DNA of 64,000 nt from JAAFHI01 sp039793685 (GTDB lineage: Bacteria; Acidobacteriota; Blastocatellia; Chloracidobacteriales; Chloracidobacteriaceae), in contig JBDRAL010000086.1 in assembly GCA_039793685.1 (NCBI GenBank), positions 186,001 to 250,000 of the forward strand, given 5' to 3'. Below, piece by piece: positions 1 through 8,641 of the stretch. Position 1 is the first letter of the stretch. Each line of letters starts with the position of its first letter. Made by a program: the position numbers and the translations under genes. The notes below the pieces were generated by a model that was given only the letters and a program-made list of their open reading frames with translations, did no database searches and was not told where the DNA came from.

Positions 1-1
1 C

Positions 2-781
2 TTCACGCCTCTCGGAATGAAGCAGACGGGATATGAAGACCCGCTCCGCATCATCAAAAACCGCGCCACTGGATACCGGCAAATGCCCGGCGACCCGATC
101 ACGAACGTGCCTTACGCGGAGGTCATCCGGCTTTATGCCGCAGGCGGCGTCTACTCGACCACCGAAGACCTTCTTCTGTGGGATCAGGCGCTCTACACGA
201 ACAAACTTCTGTCTCAAAAATCCCTCGACGAAATGTTTACGCCGTTCAAGGAGATGCTTCCCGGAAAGGGCTACGCTTACGGGTGGTGGACGAGTCAAAA
301 GTATGGGCGTCGGGAAATCGCGCACGGCGGGAATCTGGCCGGATTCATCACCTACATCGCCCGCTTCCCGTCCGACCGTGTCGCGGTCATCGTGTTGAGC
401 AACAACGGTCGCGGTTCGTCCGGAAAAATCTGCAACGTCCTGTCGGCGATTGCTTTCGGCGCGCCGTACGAAATCCCCAAAGAGCGCAAGGCCATCGCGG
501 TTGAATCTTCAAAACTGGACCGGTACGTCGGTGAGTACCGGTTTCAACAACCGAAAACGACCCACACCGTTACAAAGGAAAACGGGAAACTCTTTCTGGA
601 AGAGCCGGGGTTTGCCAAGGCCGAAATGTTCGCCGAATCGGAAACCGACTTCTTTCTGAAGACGTATGACGTGCAAATCAAATTCGAGAAAGACGCGAAC
701 GGTTCGGTGACGGGGATGACCGTGCATCAGGGCGACAGCACCTTGTACGAAGTCATGAAGGGACAACGCATCCGGAAGTAA
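2..781 (+). CDS. Beta-lactamase-fold serine hydrolase, C-terminal part (truncated by window edge)
   Basis: The frame is open from base 2 and its first residues (FTPLGMKQT) match the interior of class C beta-lactamase/esterase-like proteins, so the real start lies before the window. About 259 residues remain. The SxxK and YxN motifs are missing because they lie upstream. The third active-site motif is seen as HGG (in EIAHGGNLAGF, about residue 108 of the fragment). The last roughly 90 residues form the lipocalin-like tail common in these proteins. The family hydrolyses amide or ester bonds in the periplasm or at the surface; substrate unknown. A second, complete relative lies at 38027-39052. 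Confidence 0.85.
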   Translation, partial: FTPLGMKQTGYEDPLRIIKNRATGYRQMPGDPITNVPYAEVIRLYAAGGVYSTTEDLLLWDQALYTNKLLSQKSLDEMFTPFKEMLPGKGYAYGWWTSQKYGRREIAHGGNLAGFITYIARFPSDRVAVIVLSNNGRGSSGKICNVLSAIAFGAPYEIPKERKAIAVESSKLDRYVGEYRFQQPKTTHTVTKENGKLFLEEPGFAKAEMFAESETDFFLKTYDVQIKFEKDANGSVTGMTVHQGDSTLYEVMKGQRIRK

Positions 782-897
782 GCTCTCGAAAGGCTTTCGT
801 CAAAACCGTTCAGGGATTCAACCTACCGACTGCTTCATCCGCTGCGACATGGCTTGGACGGATGAACTTTCCGAAACCAATTCAAAGGAACACGGTC

Positions 898-2007
898 ATG
901 GCACTTCCCTACAATCGCCGGGATGTCCTCAAATTCGGCGCGGCCTTCGCCGCCGGGCTTTCAATTTCACAACCGGCCCTTTCAAAGCCTGAAGCGAAAT
1001 CAACCGGCCCGGTGCGGCTGTTTGCGAATGAAAATCCCTACGGCCCGCCGGAATCGGCCCGGAAAGCGATGGCGGCGGAACTCGAACGCGGCAGCCGCTA
1101 TGTTTTACCCAACGATTTTTCAAAACTGACCCGGCTCATCGCCGACCGCGAGGGCCTCGCGCCCGAAAACGTCGTTCTCGGGACGGGTTCCGGCGAAGTG
1201 CTGACCATGGCGGGCGCGGCCTTCGGCATCGGCGGAGGCGAGATCGTCGCCGCCCAGCCGACCTTTGAAATGTTGCCGCGATACGCCGACCGGATGGGCG
1301 CAAAAGTCATCCGGGTTCCGCTCGACGCCCAATTTGCCCACGATCTCGACGCAATGAAGGCAAAATGCGGCGCGGCGACGAAGCTGGTTTACGTCTGCAA
1401 TCCGAACAACCCGACCGGCACGGTCCTCGCCGCCGACCGGCTGGCCGCCTTCTGCGAGGAAGTTTCAAAAACCGCCACGGTCTTCGTGGACGAGGCGTAC
1501 CTCGAATACGCCGAGCCGAAAACCACCGGCTCGATGGTCGGACTGGTGAAAAAGGGGAAAAACGTCATCATCGCCCGGACGTTTTCAAAACTGTACGGCA
1601 TGGCGGGAATGCGTATCGGGTATGGACTGACCACGCCGGACATCGCGGCGCGGCTCAATTCCTACCGGATGACCATTCCGAACCGCCCCGGCTTTTTCGG
1701 CGCCATCGCCGCCCTTCAGGATACGGCCTTCGTCGAGCGCAGCCGTTCGCTCAATACCGAAATTCGCGAAAAGGTCCGGGCGGAACTGATGAAAATGAAC
1801 ATTTCCTCGCCGGTTTCCCACGGAAATTTCATCTGGGCCAGGGTCGGGACGGAAGGACGCGGCCTTCCCGCCTCGCTCGCCGCCCACGATGTCTGGATTA
1901 CCGGCGGGACCGAACTGCTTCGTGACGATTACGCCCGAATCACCATCGGCACGCGGGAGGAGATGGACCGTTTCCTTGCCGCGATGAAAACCATCGCCAA
2001 ACGCTGA
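898..2007 (+). CDS. Tat-exported HisC-like PLP aminotransferase
   Basis: This is a fold-type I, class I/II aminotransferase resembling histidinol-phosphate aminotransferase. Visible motifs are NPNNPTGT (168-175), the DEAYLEY segment (about 198-204) and TFSKLYG with the PLP-binding Lys at about 231. The N-terminus carries a twin-arginine signal (NRRDVLKFGAAFAAG, residues 6-20), so the folded enzyme is probably exported. I chose the ATG at 898 because AAAGGA lies 8 bases upstream and it places the RR motif near the start; an ATG at 862 is also in frame. No his genes are nearby, so a role in histidine synthesis is doubtful. Substrate unknown; export is inferred from the signal. Confidence 0.85.
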   Translation: MALPYNRRDVLKFGAAFAAGLSISQPALSKPEAKSTGPVRLFANENPYGPPESARKAMAAELERGSRYVLPNDFSKLTRLIADREGLAPENVVLGTGSGEVLTMAGAAFGIGGGEIVAAQPTFEMLPRYADRMGAKVIRVPLDAQFAHDLDAMKAKCGAATKLVYVCNPNNPTGTVLAADRLAAFCEEVSKTATVFVDEAYLEYAEPKTTGSMVGLVKKGKNVIIARTFSKLYGMAGMRIGYGLTTPDIAARLNSYRMTIPNRPGFFGAIAALQDTAFVERSRSLNTEIREKVRAELMKMNISSPVSHGNFIWARVGTEGRGLPASLAAHDVWITGGTELLRDDYARITIGTREEMDRFLAAMKTIAKR

Positions 2008-2087
2008 CCGTCAATTCCAGTTCCGGCCCGAAAATCCCGCCCATTTCGGCGCGGGCCGGGATGGCTTACCCCGAAAAAGGAAAAACG

Positions 2088-2537
2088 ATGAACCGAACCT
2101 TCAAATTTCTTCTGCTTTCCCTCGCGCTCGTCCTCGGAATCACCGGTTTGAACGCCCTCGCGCAACCTGACGAAACCGCCGCCGCCCGGATTCCCGTCGA
2201 AATGTATTTAAAAGCGCAGGCCACCGGCGATCCGGAACTCATCCGGAAGGCGTTCCATCCCGAGGCAAAACTGTTTTTCAACCGGGACGGCAAATTTTCG
2301 CAGCTTACCCGGGATGAATTCGCCGCGCGGTTTTCCGGAAAACCAGCTCCCGACGAGGCCCAACGCAAGCGGACCATCGACAGCCTCACGGTTACGGGCG
2401 ACGTGGCGGTGGCGAAACTGACGCTCGACTACCCGAACGCCGTCCTGACCGATTACCTTTCGCTGGTGAAAATCGACGGCGAGTGGAAAATCGTGAACAA
2501 GATTTTCAATGCCCGATCAAAAGCGGCGAAGCCATGA
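2088..2537 (+). CDS. Secreted NTF2-like / putative lumazine-binding family protein
   Basis: This 149-residue protein starts with a clear signal peptide (hydrophobic core LLLSLALVLGITGL, cleavage near ALAQ). The rest matches the NTF2-like, putative lumazine-binding fold: an N-terminal helix (AARIPVEMYLKAQATGD), an FHPEAKLFF segment and a C-terminal WKIVNKIFN strand. Such proteins are small periplasmic cones that bind ligands or act as enzymes; nothing here fixes a function. The ATG at 2088 has GGA about 7 bases upstream and directly precedes the signal peptide. Its stop overlaps the start of the histidine kinase gene (ATGA, 2534-2537), so the two are probably translated together. Confidence 0.75.
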   Translation: MNRTFKFLLLSLALVLGITGLNALAQPDETAAARIPVEMYLKAQATGDPELIRKAFHPEAKLFFNRDGKFSQLTRDEFAARFSGKPAPDEAQRKRTIDSLTVTGDVAVAKLTLDYPNAVLTDYLSLVKIDGEWKIVNKIFNARSKAAKP

Positions 2538-3598
2538 ACCGAAACGCACTTCAGACACGGTTTCCGAGTTTCTGGAAACTTCAAATCCTCGGCTGGGCGA
2601 TCTACGGGGTCGTGATGTACATCACGTTCCTCACCATCGCCGCCGAGGGGAATTTCACGCGCCTGCTGTTCATCAAGGTTTTTCGAGCGGCGACGGGGTT
2701 CGTCCTTACGACCGGCCTCTGGCTGGCCTACCGCCGATTCGGAAAAAACCAGTCGCTCCGGCGCGTGACGTGGCTGGTGATTCCAAGCTCGGTCGCGCTC
2801 GGCATTGCCTGGACCTTCATCGAAATCTGGTTCTTTTCGGCAACCACCCCGAATTTCAACCTCGCCGGATCGCTCGCCCGGTCGCCCCGCATCGCCCTCG
2901 ACTACGGAATGACGGTTCTCGCGTGGAGCGGGCTGTATTTCGGCATCACCTACTGGCGACAGTGGGAGACGGAACGGGTGCGGTCGCTCGAAGCCGTCGC
3001 GCTAGCCCATCAGGCGCAACTGGAAATGCTGCGCTACCAGTTGAACCCGCACTTTCTGTTCAACGCATTGAACTCGATTCGTGCCTCGGTGGACGAGGAT
3101 TCCCGGCGGGCCAAGCGGATGATCACCGAGTTTTCGGAGTTTCTTCGATATTCCCTGCTGAACCGGAATTCCGAAACCGTCCGGTTGCGGGAAGAAATCG
3201 AGGCGGTCCGGAACTACCTTTCCATCGAAAAAATCCGGTTCGAGGAAAAGCTCGATGTGGAATTCGACGTCCCGCCCGCGACCGAAAGCTGCCCGATCCC
3301 CGGTTTTCTGGTTCATCCGCTGGTCGAAAACGCCATCAAGCACGGTTTGAACGGCCACGGCGAGCCGCTCCGGATCAGAATTTCCTCGAAAATCGAGGCC
3401 AACCGGCTGACCATCGACGTCGCCAACACCGGCTCGCTGGACGCGACCCCCTCGGCAAACGGCACGGGGACCGGACTCGACAACGTTCGCGGACGCCTCG
3501 AACGGCTCTATCCCGGCCGTCATGCCTTCAAACTGGTCGGCGGCGAAGGCTGGACTCACGCCGTCATCACGCTCGACACCCGCGAGGCCGCCGCATGA
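2534..3598 (+). CDS. LytS/YehU-family sensor histidine kinase
   Basis: This 354-residue membrane kinase has four likely transmembrane segments in residues 15-140, then a His_kinase domain. The phospho-accepting His is about residue 173 in LNPHFLFNALN, the N-box is HPLVENAIKHG (Asn about 266) and the G-box is GTGTGLDNVRGRL (about 310-322). There is no extracytoplasmic sensor domain, so it probably senses through the membrane helices, as LytS-type kinases do. The start overlaps the preceding stop and the stop overlaps the response-regulator start at 3595, both as ATGA. This gives a tightly coupled three-gene unit with the secreted NTF2-like protein. Confidence 0.92.
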   Translation: MNRNALQTRFPSFWKLQILGWAIYGVVMYITFLTIAAEGNFTRLLFIKVFRAATGFVLTTGLWLAYRRFGKNQSLRRVTWLVIPSSVALGIAWTFIEIWFFSATTPNFNLAGSLARSPRIALDYGMTVLAWSGLYFGITYWRQWETERVRSLEAVALAHQAQLEMLRYQLNPHFLFNALNSIRASVDEDSRRAKRMITEFSEFLRYSLLNRNSETVRLREEIEAVRNYLSIEKIRFEEKLDVEFDVPPATESCPIPGFLVHPLVENAIKHGLNGHGEPLRIRISSKIEANRLTIDVANTGSLDATPSANGTGTGLDNVRGRLERLYPGRHAFKLVGGEGWTHAVITLDTREAAA

Positions 3599-4314
3599 CA
3601 CTTCGAGCCGTGGTTGTGGATGACGAACGCCTAGCCCGAAAGGAACTTCGTTCGCTGCTCGACGAGCAGGAGGGCGTGACGGTCGTCGGCGAGGCCGATT
3701 CGGTGAATGACGCTGAAGCGGTCATCGAAAAAACCGCCCCGGATGTCGTCTTTCTCGACATTCATCTCGGCGGGGAATCGGGCTTCGACCTCCTCGACCG
3801 CCTCGAAGCCGATTGCGACGTGGTGTTCGTGACCGCCCATGATGCCTACGCCATCCGGGCATTTGAAGTGAACGCTCTCGACTATCTTTTAAAACCGGTC
3901 AATCCCGACCGGCTCGCCCGGGCCATCGAACGGCTGACGGCCCCGAAACCGGTTTCAATCGCCCCGCCCCGCCAGCTTGAATACGGGGACCGGATTTTTC
4001 TCGAAACCGATGGGCATCCCCGGTTCGTCAAGCTCGACACCATCGTCTGTCTCGTCGCCGCCGACGACCATTCCGAGCTGTACACGAGCGACGGGAAGAA
4101 AACGCTGGTCCTGAAATCGCTGCGCGAGTGGGAAGAACGCCTTCCCGAACGGCACTTCCCGCGAATTCACCGCTCGACGATCATCAATCTCGAATTCGTC
4201 GAGCGACTGGAAACCGGGTTCAACCGGTCCTATCGGGTGTTTCTGCGCGGATTTTCCGAACCCTTAGCGATGAGCCGCCGCCACGCCTCGAAATTGAAAC
4301 AGACCTTCGGCTGA
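3595..4314 (+). CDS. LytTR-family response regulator
   Basis: The 239-residue protein has an N-terminal receiver domain (acidic DDE near residue 9, phospho-acceptor Asp about 55 in FLDIHLGG, Lys about 100 in YLLKP) and a C-terminal LytTR DNA-binding domain from about residue 135 (RIFLETDG to RRHASKLKQTFG). It starts with an ATGA overlap on the kinase gene and is its cognate regulator. LytTR regulators usually bind pairs of short direct repeats at promoters. The nearest downstream gene is the HbpS-like gene, 108 bases away. No target site was identified. Confidence 0.93.
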   Translation: MTLRAVVVDDERLARKELRSLLDEQEGVTVVGEADSVNDAEAVIEKTAPDVVFLDIHLGGESGFDLLDRLEADCDVVFVTAHDAYAIRAFEVNALDYLLKPVNPDRLARAIERLTAPKPVSIAPPRQLEYGDRIFLETDGHPRFVKLDTIVCLVAADDHSELYTSDGKKTLVLKSLREWEERLPERHFPRIHRSTIINLEFVERLETGFNRSYRVFLRGFSEPLAMSRRHASKLKQTFG

Positions 4315-4422
4315 CCCGACGGCGAAACCGACTGGATTCAAACCGGACGGTTCGGTATACCTGCCACCGGTCGGTTCAAAACGACCGCAATCCTTACCAA
4401 TCCGGAATTTTCAGGAGACTTT

Positions 4423-4818
4423 ATGGTTACTCTCGCGGATGCCCGTCGCATCATCGCGGCCGCCGAAGCCAAGGCCGCCGAAATCGGTCAGCCCATGAAC
4501 ATCGCCGTCGCCGACGCGGGCGGCAATCTCGTTTCCCACGTCCGCATGGACGGCGCGTGGATCGGCAGCATCGACATCTCGATCAAGAAAGCCTACACCT
4601 CGCGGGCTTTCGACATCGCCACCAAGGACCTCGCCGAACACAGCCAGTCCGGCAACCAGTTTTTCGGCATCCACGCGTCCAACGACGGCAAAATCATGAT
4701 TTTCGCCGGCGGCATTCCGCTCAAGAAGGATGGAAAAGTTGTCGGAGCCATCGGCGTCAGCGGCGGTTCCGGCGAACAGGACCACGCCGTGGCGGAAGCG
4801 GGCGCGACAGCGTTTTAA
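4423..4818 (+). CDS. GlcG/HbpS-family heme-binding-like protein
   Basis: The 131-residue protein is typical in length and sequence for the GlcG/HbpS (DUF336) family: LADARRIIAAAEAKA at the start, VADAGGNLVSHVRMDGAW in the middle and GAIGVSGGSGEQDHAVAEAG at the end. Members form compact oligomers and some bind heme; the biochemical role is often unclear. There is no signal peptide. AGGAG lies 5 bases before the ATG. It follows the LytS/LytTR pair and converges on the SDR gene, with a repeat-filled gap between. A link to the heme transporter at 19.5-25 kb is only a possibility. Confidence 0.85.
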   Translation: MVTLADARRIIAAAEAKAAEIGQPMNIAVADAGGNLVSHVRMDGAWIGSIDISIKKAYTSRAFDIATKDLAEHSQSGNQFFGIHASNDGKIMIFAGGIPLKKDGKVVGAIGVSGGSGEQDHAVAEAGATAF

Positions 4819-4823
4819 TTGAA

Positions 4824-5098
4824 GATTTCAGATTGAAGATTTTCGATTTGGAAAACCCAGATTGAAGATTGAAGATTTCAGATTGAAGGTCTTCGATTTG
4901 GAAAACTCAAATTCAAGATTGAAGATTTCAGATTGAAGATTTTTCAATTTGGAAAACCTTGAATGGAGATTGAGGATTTCAGATTGAAGATTTTCGATCT
5001 CGAAAACCTTGAATGGAGATTGAAGATTCCCGATTGTCAAAGAACCGAAATGGTCCCCAATCGAAAATCTTCAATCTTCAATCTTCAATCGAAAATCC
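4824..5098 (+). repeat. Heptameric repeat block based on GATTGAA, ending in an inverted arm
   Basis: The whole gap between two convergent stop codons is made of period-7 units (GATTGAA, GATTTCA, GATTTTC, GATTTGG) arranged in about four larger copies of roughly 45-50 bases. Some copies end in GAAAACCTTGAATGGA. From about 5060 the complement appears (TCTTCAATCTTCAATC), so the block can fold back on itself. It has no coding sense and is far more AT-rich than the flanking genes. Confidence 0.85.
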
Positions 5099-5099
5099 C

Positions 5100-5972
5100 T
5101 CAGTCTCCCGCCGCGCCCGAGGCCCCAAGTCCCCCGCCGAGCGCCGCCTGAATACCGCTAGAAAGCGTGTCCCGCATTCCCTGATATTCCGACCAGGAAC
5201 GCCCGCCGATCAGGCCGCCGTCCACGACGAGCGCGTGGCCGTTGACGAACCCGGCGTCCTCGCTCGCCAGCCACAACACGGCGTTGGCGATGTCGCGCGG
5301 CATTCCCGCCTTGCGAATCGGCTGCGCCTGCTGCTGGAACGGCGCGAGCAGCCCCGCGACCTGTTTCGATACTTCCGGCGGCAACCCGAAGGCGTTTCCG
5401 AAAATGCTGGTGGCGATAAAGCCGGGGCAAACGCAATTCACCCGGATTCCCTGCTCGCCGAGTTCCATTGCCACCGAATGGGTCAGGTGAATCACCGCCG
5501 CCTTCGCCGCGCTGTAGGCGTGCGGCGCATGGCCGGTTCGCAGCCCAGCGACGCTCGCGGTACTCACAATCGCACCCTTCCCGCGCGGCAACATCACTCG
5601 CGCGGCGTGCTTCATCCCGAGAAACACGCTTCGCAACAGCAGGTCAATCGTGAAATCGAAGCCGTCCGCCGGGGTTTCCGCGATTGAACCCGTCACGCCC
5701 TGCGCGCCGGCGTTGTTGTACATCACGTCAAGCTGCCCGAAATGCGAGACGGCGAAATCCACCAGCCCCGCAATGTCTTCTTCCTTCGTCACGTCGGCGT
5801 GGCGATACACGGCGCTTCCGCCGATTTCCGCCGTCACGCGCTGTCCCTCCGCGTCCAGAATATCGCTCAGGACGACTTTCGCGCCTTCCGCCGCGAACGC
5901 CCGCGCCGTGGCCTCGCCGATACCGCTCGCCGCCCCGGTCACGATCGCGACTTTTCCATTGAATCTGGCCAT
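5100..5972 (-). CDS. Short-chain dehydrogenase/reductase (SDR)
   Basis: This is a classical SDR of 290 residues. It has the NAD(P)-binding TGAASGIG (12-19), the NNAG motif (86-89) and the catalytic YSAAK (Tyr about 153, Lys about 157). Asp about 37 (LSDILDA) at the end of beta-2 suggests NAD rather than NADP. A 12-residue Gly/Ala-rich tail follows the usual end. GGGAG lies about 8 bases before the ATG. It is downstream of the 3-hydroxyacyl-CoA dehydrogenase gene in the same direction, separated by a repeat hairpin, which is compatible with a shared role in acyl or hydroxyacyl metabolism. Substrate not predictable. Confidence 0.9.
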   Translation of the reverse strand: MARFNGKVAIVTGAASGIGEATARAFAAEGAKVVLSDILDAEGQRVTAEIGGSAVYRHADVTKEEDIAGLVDFAVSHFGQLDVMYNNAGAQGVTGSIAETPADGFDFTIDLLLRSVFLGMKHAARVMLPRGKGAIVSTASVAGLRTGHAPHAYSAAKAAVIHLTHSVAMELGEQGIRVNCVCPGFIATSIFGNAFGLPPEVSKQVAGLLAPFQQQAQPIRKAGMPRDIANAVLWLASEDAGFVNGHALVVDGGLIGGRSWSEYQGMRDTLSSGIQAALGGGLGASGAAGD

Positions 5973-5985
5973 GTGCTTTCTCCCA

Positions 5986-6180
5986 AAGGTGTCGGGTTTC
6001 AGGAAGGTTTTGGGTGATGGGTTTTGGGTTTTGGGGGCAGAAAAACCTGAAGTGTTTTTCTACGGAGGATCTAAATGCGCCGGTTTGTTTTCCAGAAACA
6101 AAACAACAAAGCGCCCAACCCTAAAACCCAATACCCACCACCCAAAACCTTCCTGAAACCCGACACCCGAAACCCGAAAC
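5986..6180 (-). repeat. Heptameric repeat hairpin (GGGTTTC/GGGTTTT family)
   Basis: Heptads such as GGGTTTT and GGGTTTC (about 5992-6042) are matched by a complementary C-rich arm (about 6115-6180: CCCAAAACC, CCCGACA, CCCGAAA). The arms enclose an unrelated loop of about 70 bases. The block starts 2 bases after the stop of the hydroxyacyl-CoA dehydrogenase and ends just before the SDR ribosome binding site. Confidence 0.85.
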
Positions 6181-6181
6181 C

Positions 6182-7072
6182 TCATTGAAGGTTCATCGGT
6201 TTCGGATTTTTCGGGTCCGAGTAATCGTAAAAGCCTCTGCCCGATTTGCGGCCGAGCAGTCCGGCGGCAACCATCCGGGTCAGCAGCGGCGGCGGGGCGA
6301 ACCGGGTTTCCTTGAAGTCCTCGTACATGACGTGCGCCACGTTGAGCATCACGTCGAGGCCGACCATGTCGTTGAGGGTGAACGGCCCCATCGGGTAACC
6401 GCAGCCGAGTTTCATCGCCGTGTCGATGTCGGAAATCGAGCCGATCCCTTCTTCGAGGGCGCGGATGGCGTCCAGACAGTAAGGCACGAGCAGCCGGTTG
6501 ACGATAAAACCCGTCTTGTCACTGGTTTTAACGGGGACTTTGCCGAGTTTCGCGCCGAATTCGGTCACCGCGTCGTACGTCGCGGGATCCGTGAGAATGG
6601 TCTTGATAACTTCGACCAGTTTCATCAGCGGGACCGGGCTGAAGAAGTGCAGTCCGAGGAATTTCGGCTTCCGCTCGTTCGACACCACGCTTAAAAGCTG
6701 AGTAATCGAAAGCGACGAGGTATTGCTGGCGAACACCGTCTCCGGCTTGCAGAGTTCATCCAGGGATTTGAAAAGCGCGTTCTTGACTTCAAGCTTCTCG
6801 ACAATGGCCTCGATAATGATGTCGCAGTCGGCGAGCGCGGCGAGTTCCATCGCCCCGCGCAGCTTCGACTGGGCCGCGTCCTTTTGCTCGATGGTGATGA
6901 CGCCCTTTTCAACAAATTTGGAAAGCGACTGGGTGATGTTCGACAACCCGCGCTGGAGGGCCGCTTCGTCGGCTTCGACCACGATGGTTTCGAAACCGGC
7001 CTGCGCGGCGGTTTGTGCGATTCCTGACCCCATCAGCCCGCAGCCGATGACGCCGACCTTTTGAAAATTCAC
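6182..7072 (-). CDS. hbd: 3-hydroxybutyryl-CoA dehydrogenase
   Basis: This NAD-dependent enzyme interconverts 3-hydroxyacyl-CoA and 3-oxoacyl-CoA in beta-oxidation or butyrate/PHB-type metabolism. The Rossmann motif GCGLMGSG is at about 10-17, and the segment FASNTSSLSI and the catalytic His region FLGLHFFSPVPLMKLVE follow. The C-terminal helical domain ends at FYDYSDPKNP. I chose a GTG start at 7072 because GGAGG lies 7 bases upstream and the protein then begins MNFQKVGVIG, giving 296 residues, the normal size. A longer ATG frame from 7357 adds a nonsensical leader that overlaps the next gene. Confidence 0.92.
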   Translation of the reverse strand: MNFQKVGVIGCGLMGSGIAQTAAQAGFETIVVEADEAALQRGLSNITQSLSKFVEKGVITIEQKDAAQSKLRGAMELAALADCDIIIEAIVEKLEVKNALFKSLDELCKPETVFASNTSSLSITQLLSVVSNERKPKFLGLHFFSPVPLMKLVEVIKTILTDPATYDAVTEFGAKLGKVPVKTSDKTGFIVNRLLVPYCLDAIRALEEGIGSISDIDTAMKLGCGYPMGPFTLNDMVGLDVMLNVAHVMYEDFKETRFAPPPLLTRMVAAGLLGRKSGRGFYDYSDPKNPKPMNLQ

Positions 7073-7116
7073 GTTAGAACCTCCGAAGAATCCGTGTAAT
7101 CCGTGTAATCTGTGGC

Positions 7117-8070
7117 TTACAAACCCGACGGCGAAAACCACTCCGCCAGACCTTTTTTCTCGACCTTCAGTTTTCCCTGACTCCGGGCGAAATCGAGGTG
7201 CGCCTGCGCCTCTGAAACCGCCAGAAACCGGTGAATCCGCCGGACGTGGGGAAACAGCGTTTGTGAAAGTTCCCACGCCGTGATGGAACGACTCCGGCCA
7301 ACCACTTCGAGAACCTTTTCCTGCCGCCGTTCGGAATGCCCGCGCACCGACCGGCAATGCTCGTGAAGGTCGTGGATGTCCTCCCCGTGACCGGTCTGGA
7401 CCAGCGTCGGTTCGAGTTCCCGCAGCCGTTCCGCCGATTCGAGGTAGCTTCCGAGCGACGAAAACCGGGCCTCGGCCTGTTCGGGGTGGGAATTGAGCAT
7501 GGGGTTCGGCGTAATGTGCCGCAAAAGCGTGTCCGCGGCGAGGAGATGCCGCGTACTTTCCCGCATCAGACAGATGCTCCCCGGTGTGTGCCCCGGCGTG
7601 TGGACGACCCGCGCGGAGGAATGCCGGAACAGCAGTTCCTCATCGTCCTTCAAGGTCGCCACGTCGAGTTTTTCCCCGCGAAACTCGTTGATGTAAGCGT
7701 CGTCCTTCTGAAATTCGGCGATTACGTCCGCGGGTACGCCCGCCCGTTCGAGCAGGACGCGGTGGCAGGCGTAATCAGGGTCGCCCATCAGCCCGCGCGC
7801 GTCCCAGTCGTGGATGAAAATCCGCGCGCCGGATGCCTGCTGAACACGATGTGCCAGTCCGAAATGGTCAGCGTGGGCGTGCGAAATGACCACCCGGCGA
7901 ATTTCGGAGAGTTCCCGCCCGACCCGTTTCAGTTCGAGATTGAGGGTTTCCCACGCTTCAGGCGTGTTCGGACCGACATCGAGGAGGGTCAACGGATCGT
8001 CTTCAAGAAGATAAACATTGACGGGACCGACGTAGAACGGAGTTGGAACGACGAGCTTGTGAACGCGCAT
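7117..8070 (-). CDS. Metallo-beta-lactamase-fold hydrolase
   Basis: The 317-residue protein has the metal-binding signature HAHADHFG (about 64-71), the later ligands in HTPGHTPGS and a third ligand in TGHGEDIHDL. A helical/winged C-terminal region follows, as in LACTB2-like and glyoxalase II-like enzymes. It probably hydrolyses a thioester or another ester in the cytoplasm, as no signal peptide is present. The short gap (44 bases) to the hydroxyacyl-CoA dehydrogenase downstream suggests co-transcription, so an acyl-thioester substrate is plausible but unproven. It is divergent from queF. Confidence 0.88.
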   Translation of the reverse strand: MRVHKLVVPTPFYVGPVNVYLLEDDPLTLLDVGPNTPEAWETLNLELKRVGRELSEIRRVVISHAHADHFGLAHRVQQASGARIFIHDWDARGLMGDPDYACHRVLLERAGVPADVIAEFQKDDAYINEFRGEKLDVATLKDDEELLFRHSSARVVHTPGHTPGSICLMRESTRHLLAADTLLRHITPNPMLNSHPEQAEARFSSLGSYLESAERLRELEPTLVQTGHGEDIHDLHEHCRSVRGHSERRQEKVLEVVGRSRSITAWELSQTLFPHVRRIHRFLAVSEAQAHLDFARSQGKLKVEKKGLAEWFSPSGL

Positions 8071-8166
8071 CCGAGAGAACCGGGCCGAAAGGAAGAAGTG
8101 ATTGCCAAGACGGAAGACGGCGATTATTACACGAAGACCTTATCTTCATACACGAGGAATTTTCCC

Positions 8167-8550
8167 ATGGGTGATTACACCGCCGAACACGCCGCGAAGG
8201 GCATCGACGCGCCCCTTCCCGAACTCGAATGCTGGCCGAACCAGTTTCCCAACTACCGCATCACCATTACTGTCCCCGAATTCACCTCGGTCTGTCCGCT
8301 GACCGGGCTTCCCGACTTCGGTACGGTGACGATTCGCTACACGCCGCGCGAAAAGTGCTTGGAATTGAAGGCGTTCAAGATGTACATCCTCGCCTACCGG
8401 AATCTCGGCATCTTTTATGAAAACGCCATCAACCGCATCCTCCGGGACGTGGTCGCGGCGTGCGATCCGATTGAATGCGAAGTGCGCGGCGACTTCACCC
8501 CGCGCGGCGGCATCAGTTCGATTATCGAAGCCTTCCACAAGGCCCAGTAA
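8167..8550 (+). CDS. queF: NADPH-dependent 7-cyano-7-deazaguanine reductase QueF
   Basis: QueF reduces the nitrile preQ0 to preQ1 in queuosine biosynthesis. The 127-residue length is that of the short, unimodular QueF. Visible features are FTSVCPLTGLPDFG with the catalytic Cys (about 41), the substrate-binding E-L-K-A-F-K region and DFTPRGG near the end. The ATG at 8167 has GAGGA 8 bases upstream; longer frames reach back into the divergent hydrolase gene. A second queuosine gene, queC, is 22 kb away at 30550. Two strong hairpins follow the stop codon. Confidence 0.94.
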   Translation: MGDYTAEHAAKGIDAPLPELECWPNQFPNYRITITVPEFTSVCPLTGLPDFGTVTIRYTPREKCLELKAFKMYILAYRNLGIFYENAINRILRDVVAACDPIECEVRGDFTPRGGISSIIEAFHKAQ

Positions 8551-8555
8551 AAAAA

Positions 8556-8589
8556 TTCGGGCGGCGAGGTCGCTTCCCCGCCGCCCGAA
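8556..8589 (+). terminator. GC-rich stem-loop after queF
   Basis: An 11-bp perfect stem (TTCGGGCGGCG at 8556-8566 with CGCCGCCCGAA at 8579-8589) lies 5 bases after the queF stop. No T-tract follows directly. Confidence 0.65.
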
Positions 8590-8606
8590 AGATTCGTGAA
8601 GTTCAA

Positions 8607-8641
8607 CCCGCCGGACGAGTTTGTCCGGCGGGTTTCGTTTT
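8607..8641 (+). terminator. Rho-independent terminator for queF
   Basis: A perfect 10-bp stem (CCCGCCGGAC, loop GAGTTT, GTCCGGCGGG) is followed by TTTCGTTTT. It overlaps the last bases of the convergent 1926-residue protein gene. Confidence 0.85.

Noticed and set aside
2509..3594. N-terminal extension of the response regulator frame over the kinase gene
   Set aside because: The sequence is arginine-rich and non-family-like; the regulator starts at the ATGA overlap at 3595.
7088..7113. Period-9 run AATCCGTGT between hbd and the metallo-hydrolase gene
   Set aside because: It is a short run without a paired arm, and so is not counted among the hairpin blocks.
7073..7357. Longer N-terminus for the hydroxyacyl-CoA dehydrogenase
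   Set aside because: It overlaps the next gene and contains no family sequence; the GTG with GGAGG at 7072 fits better.
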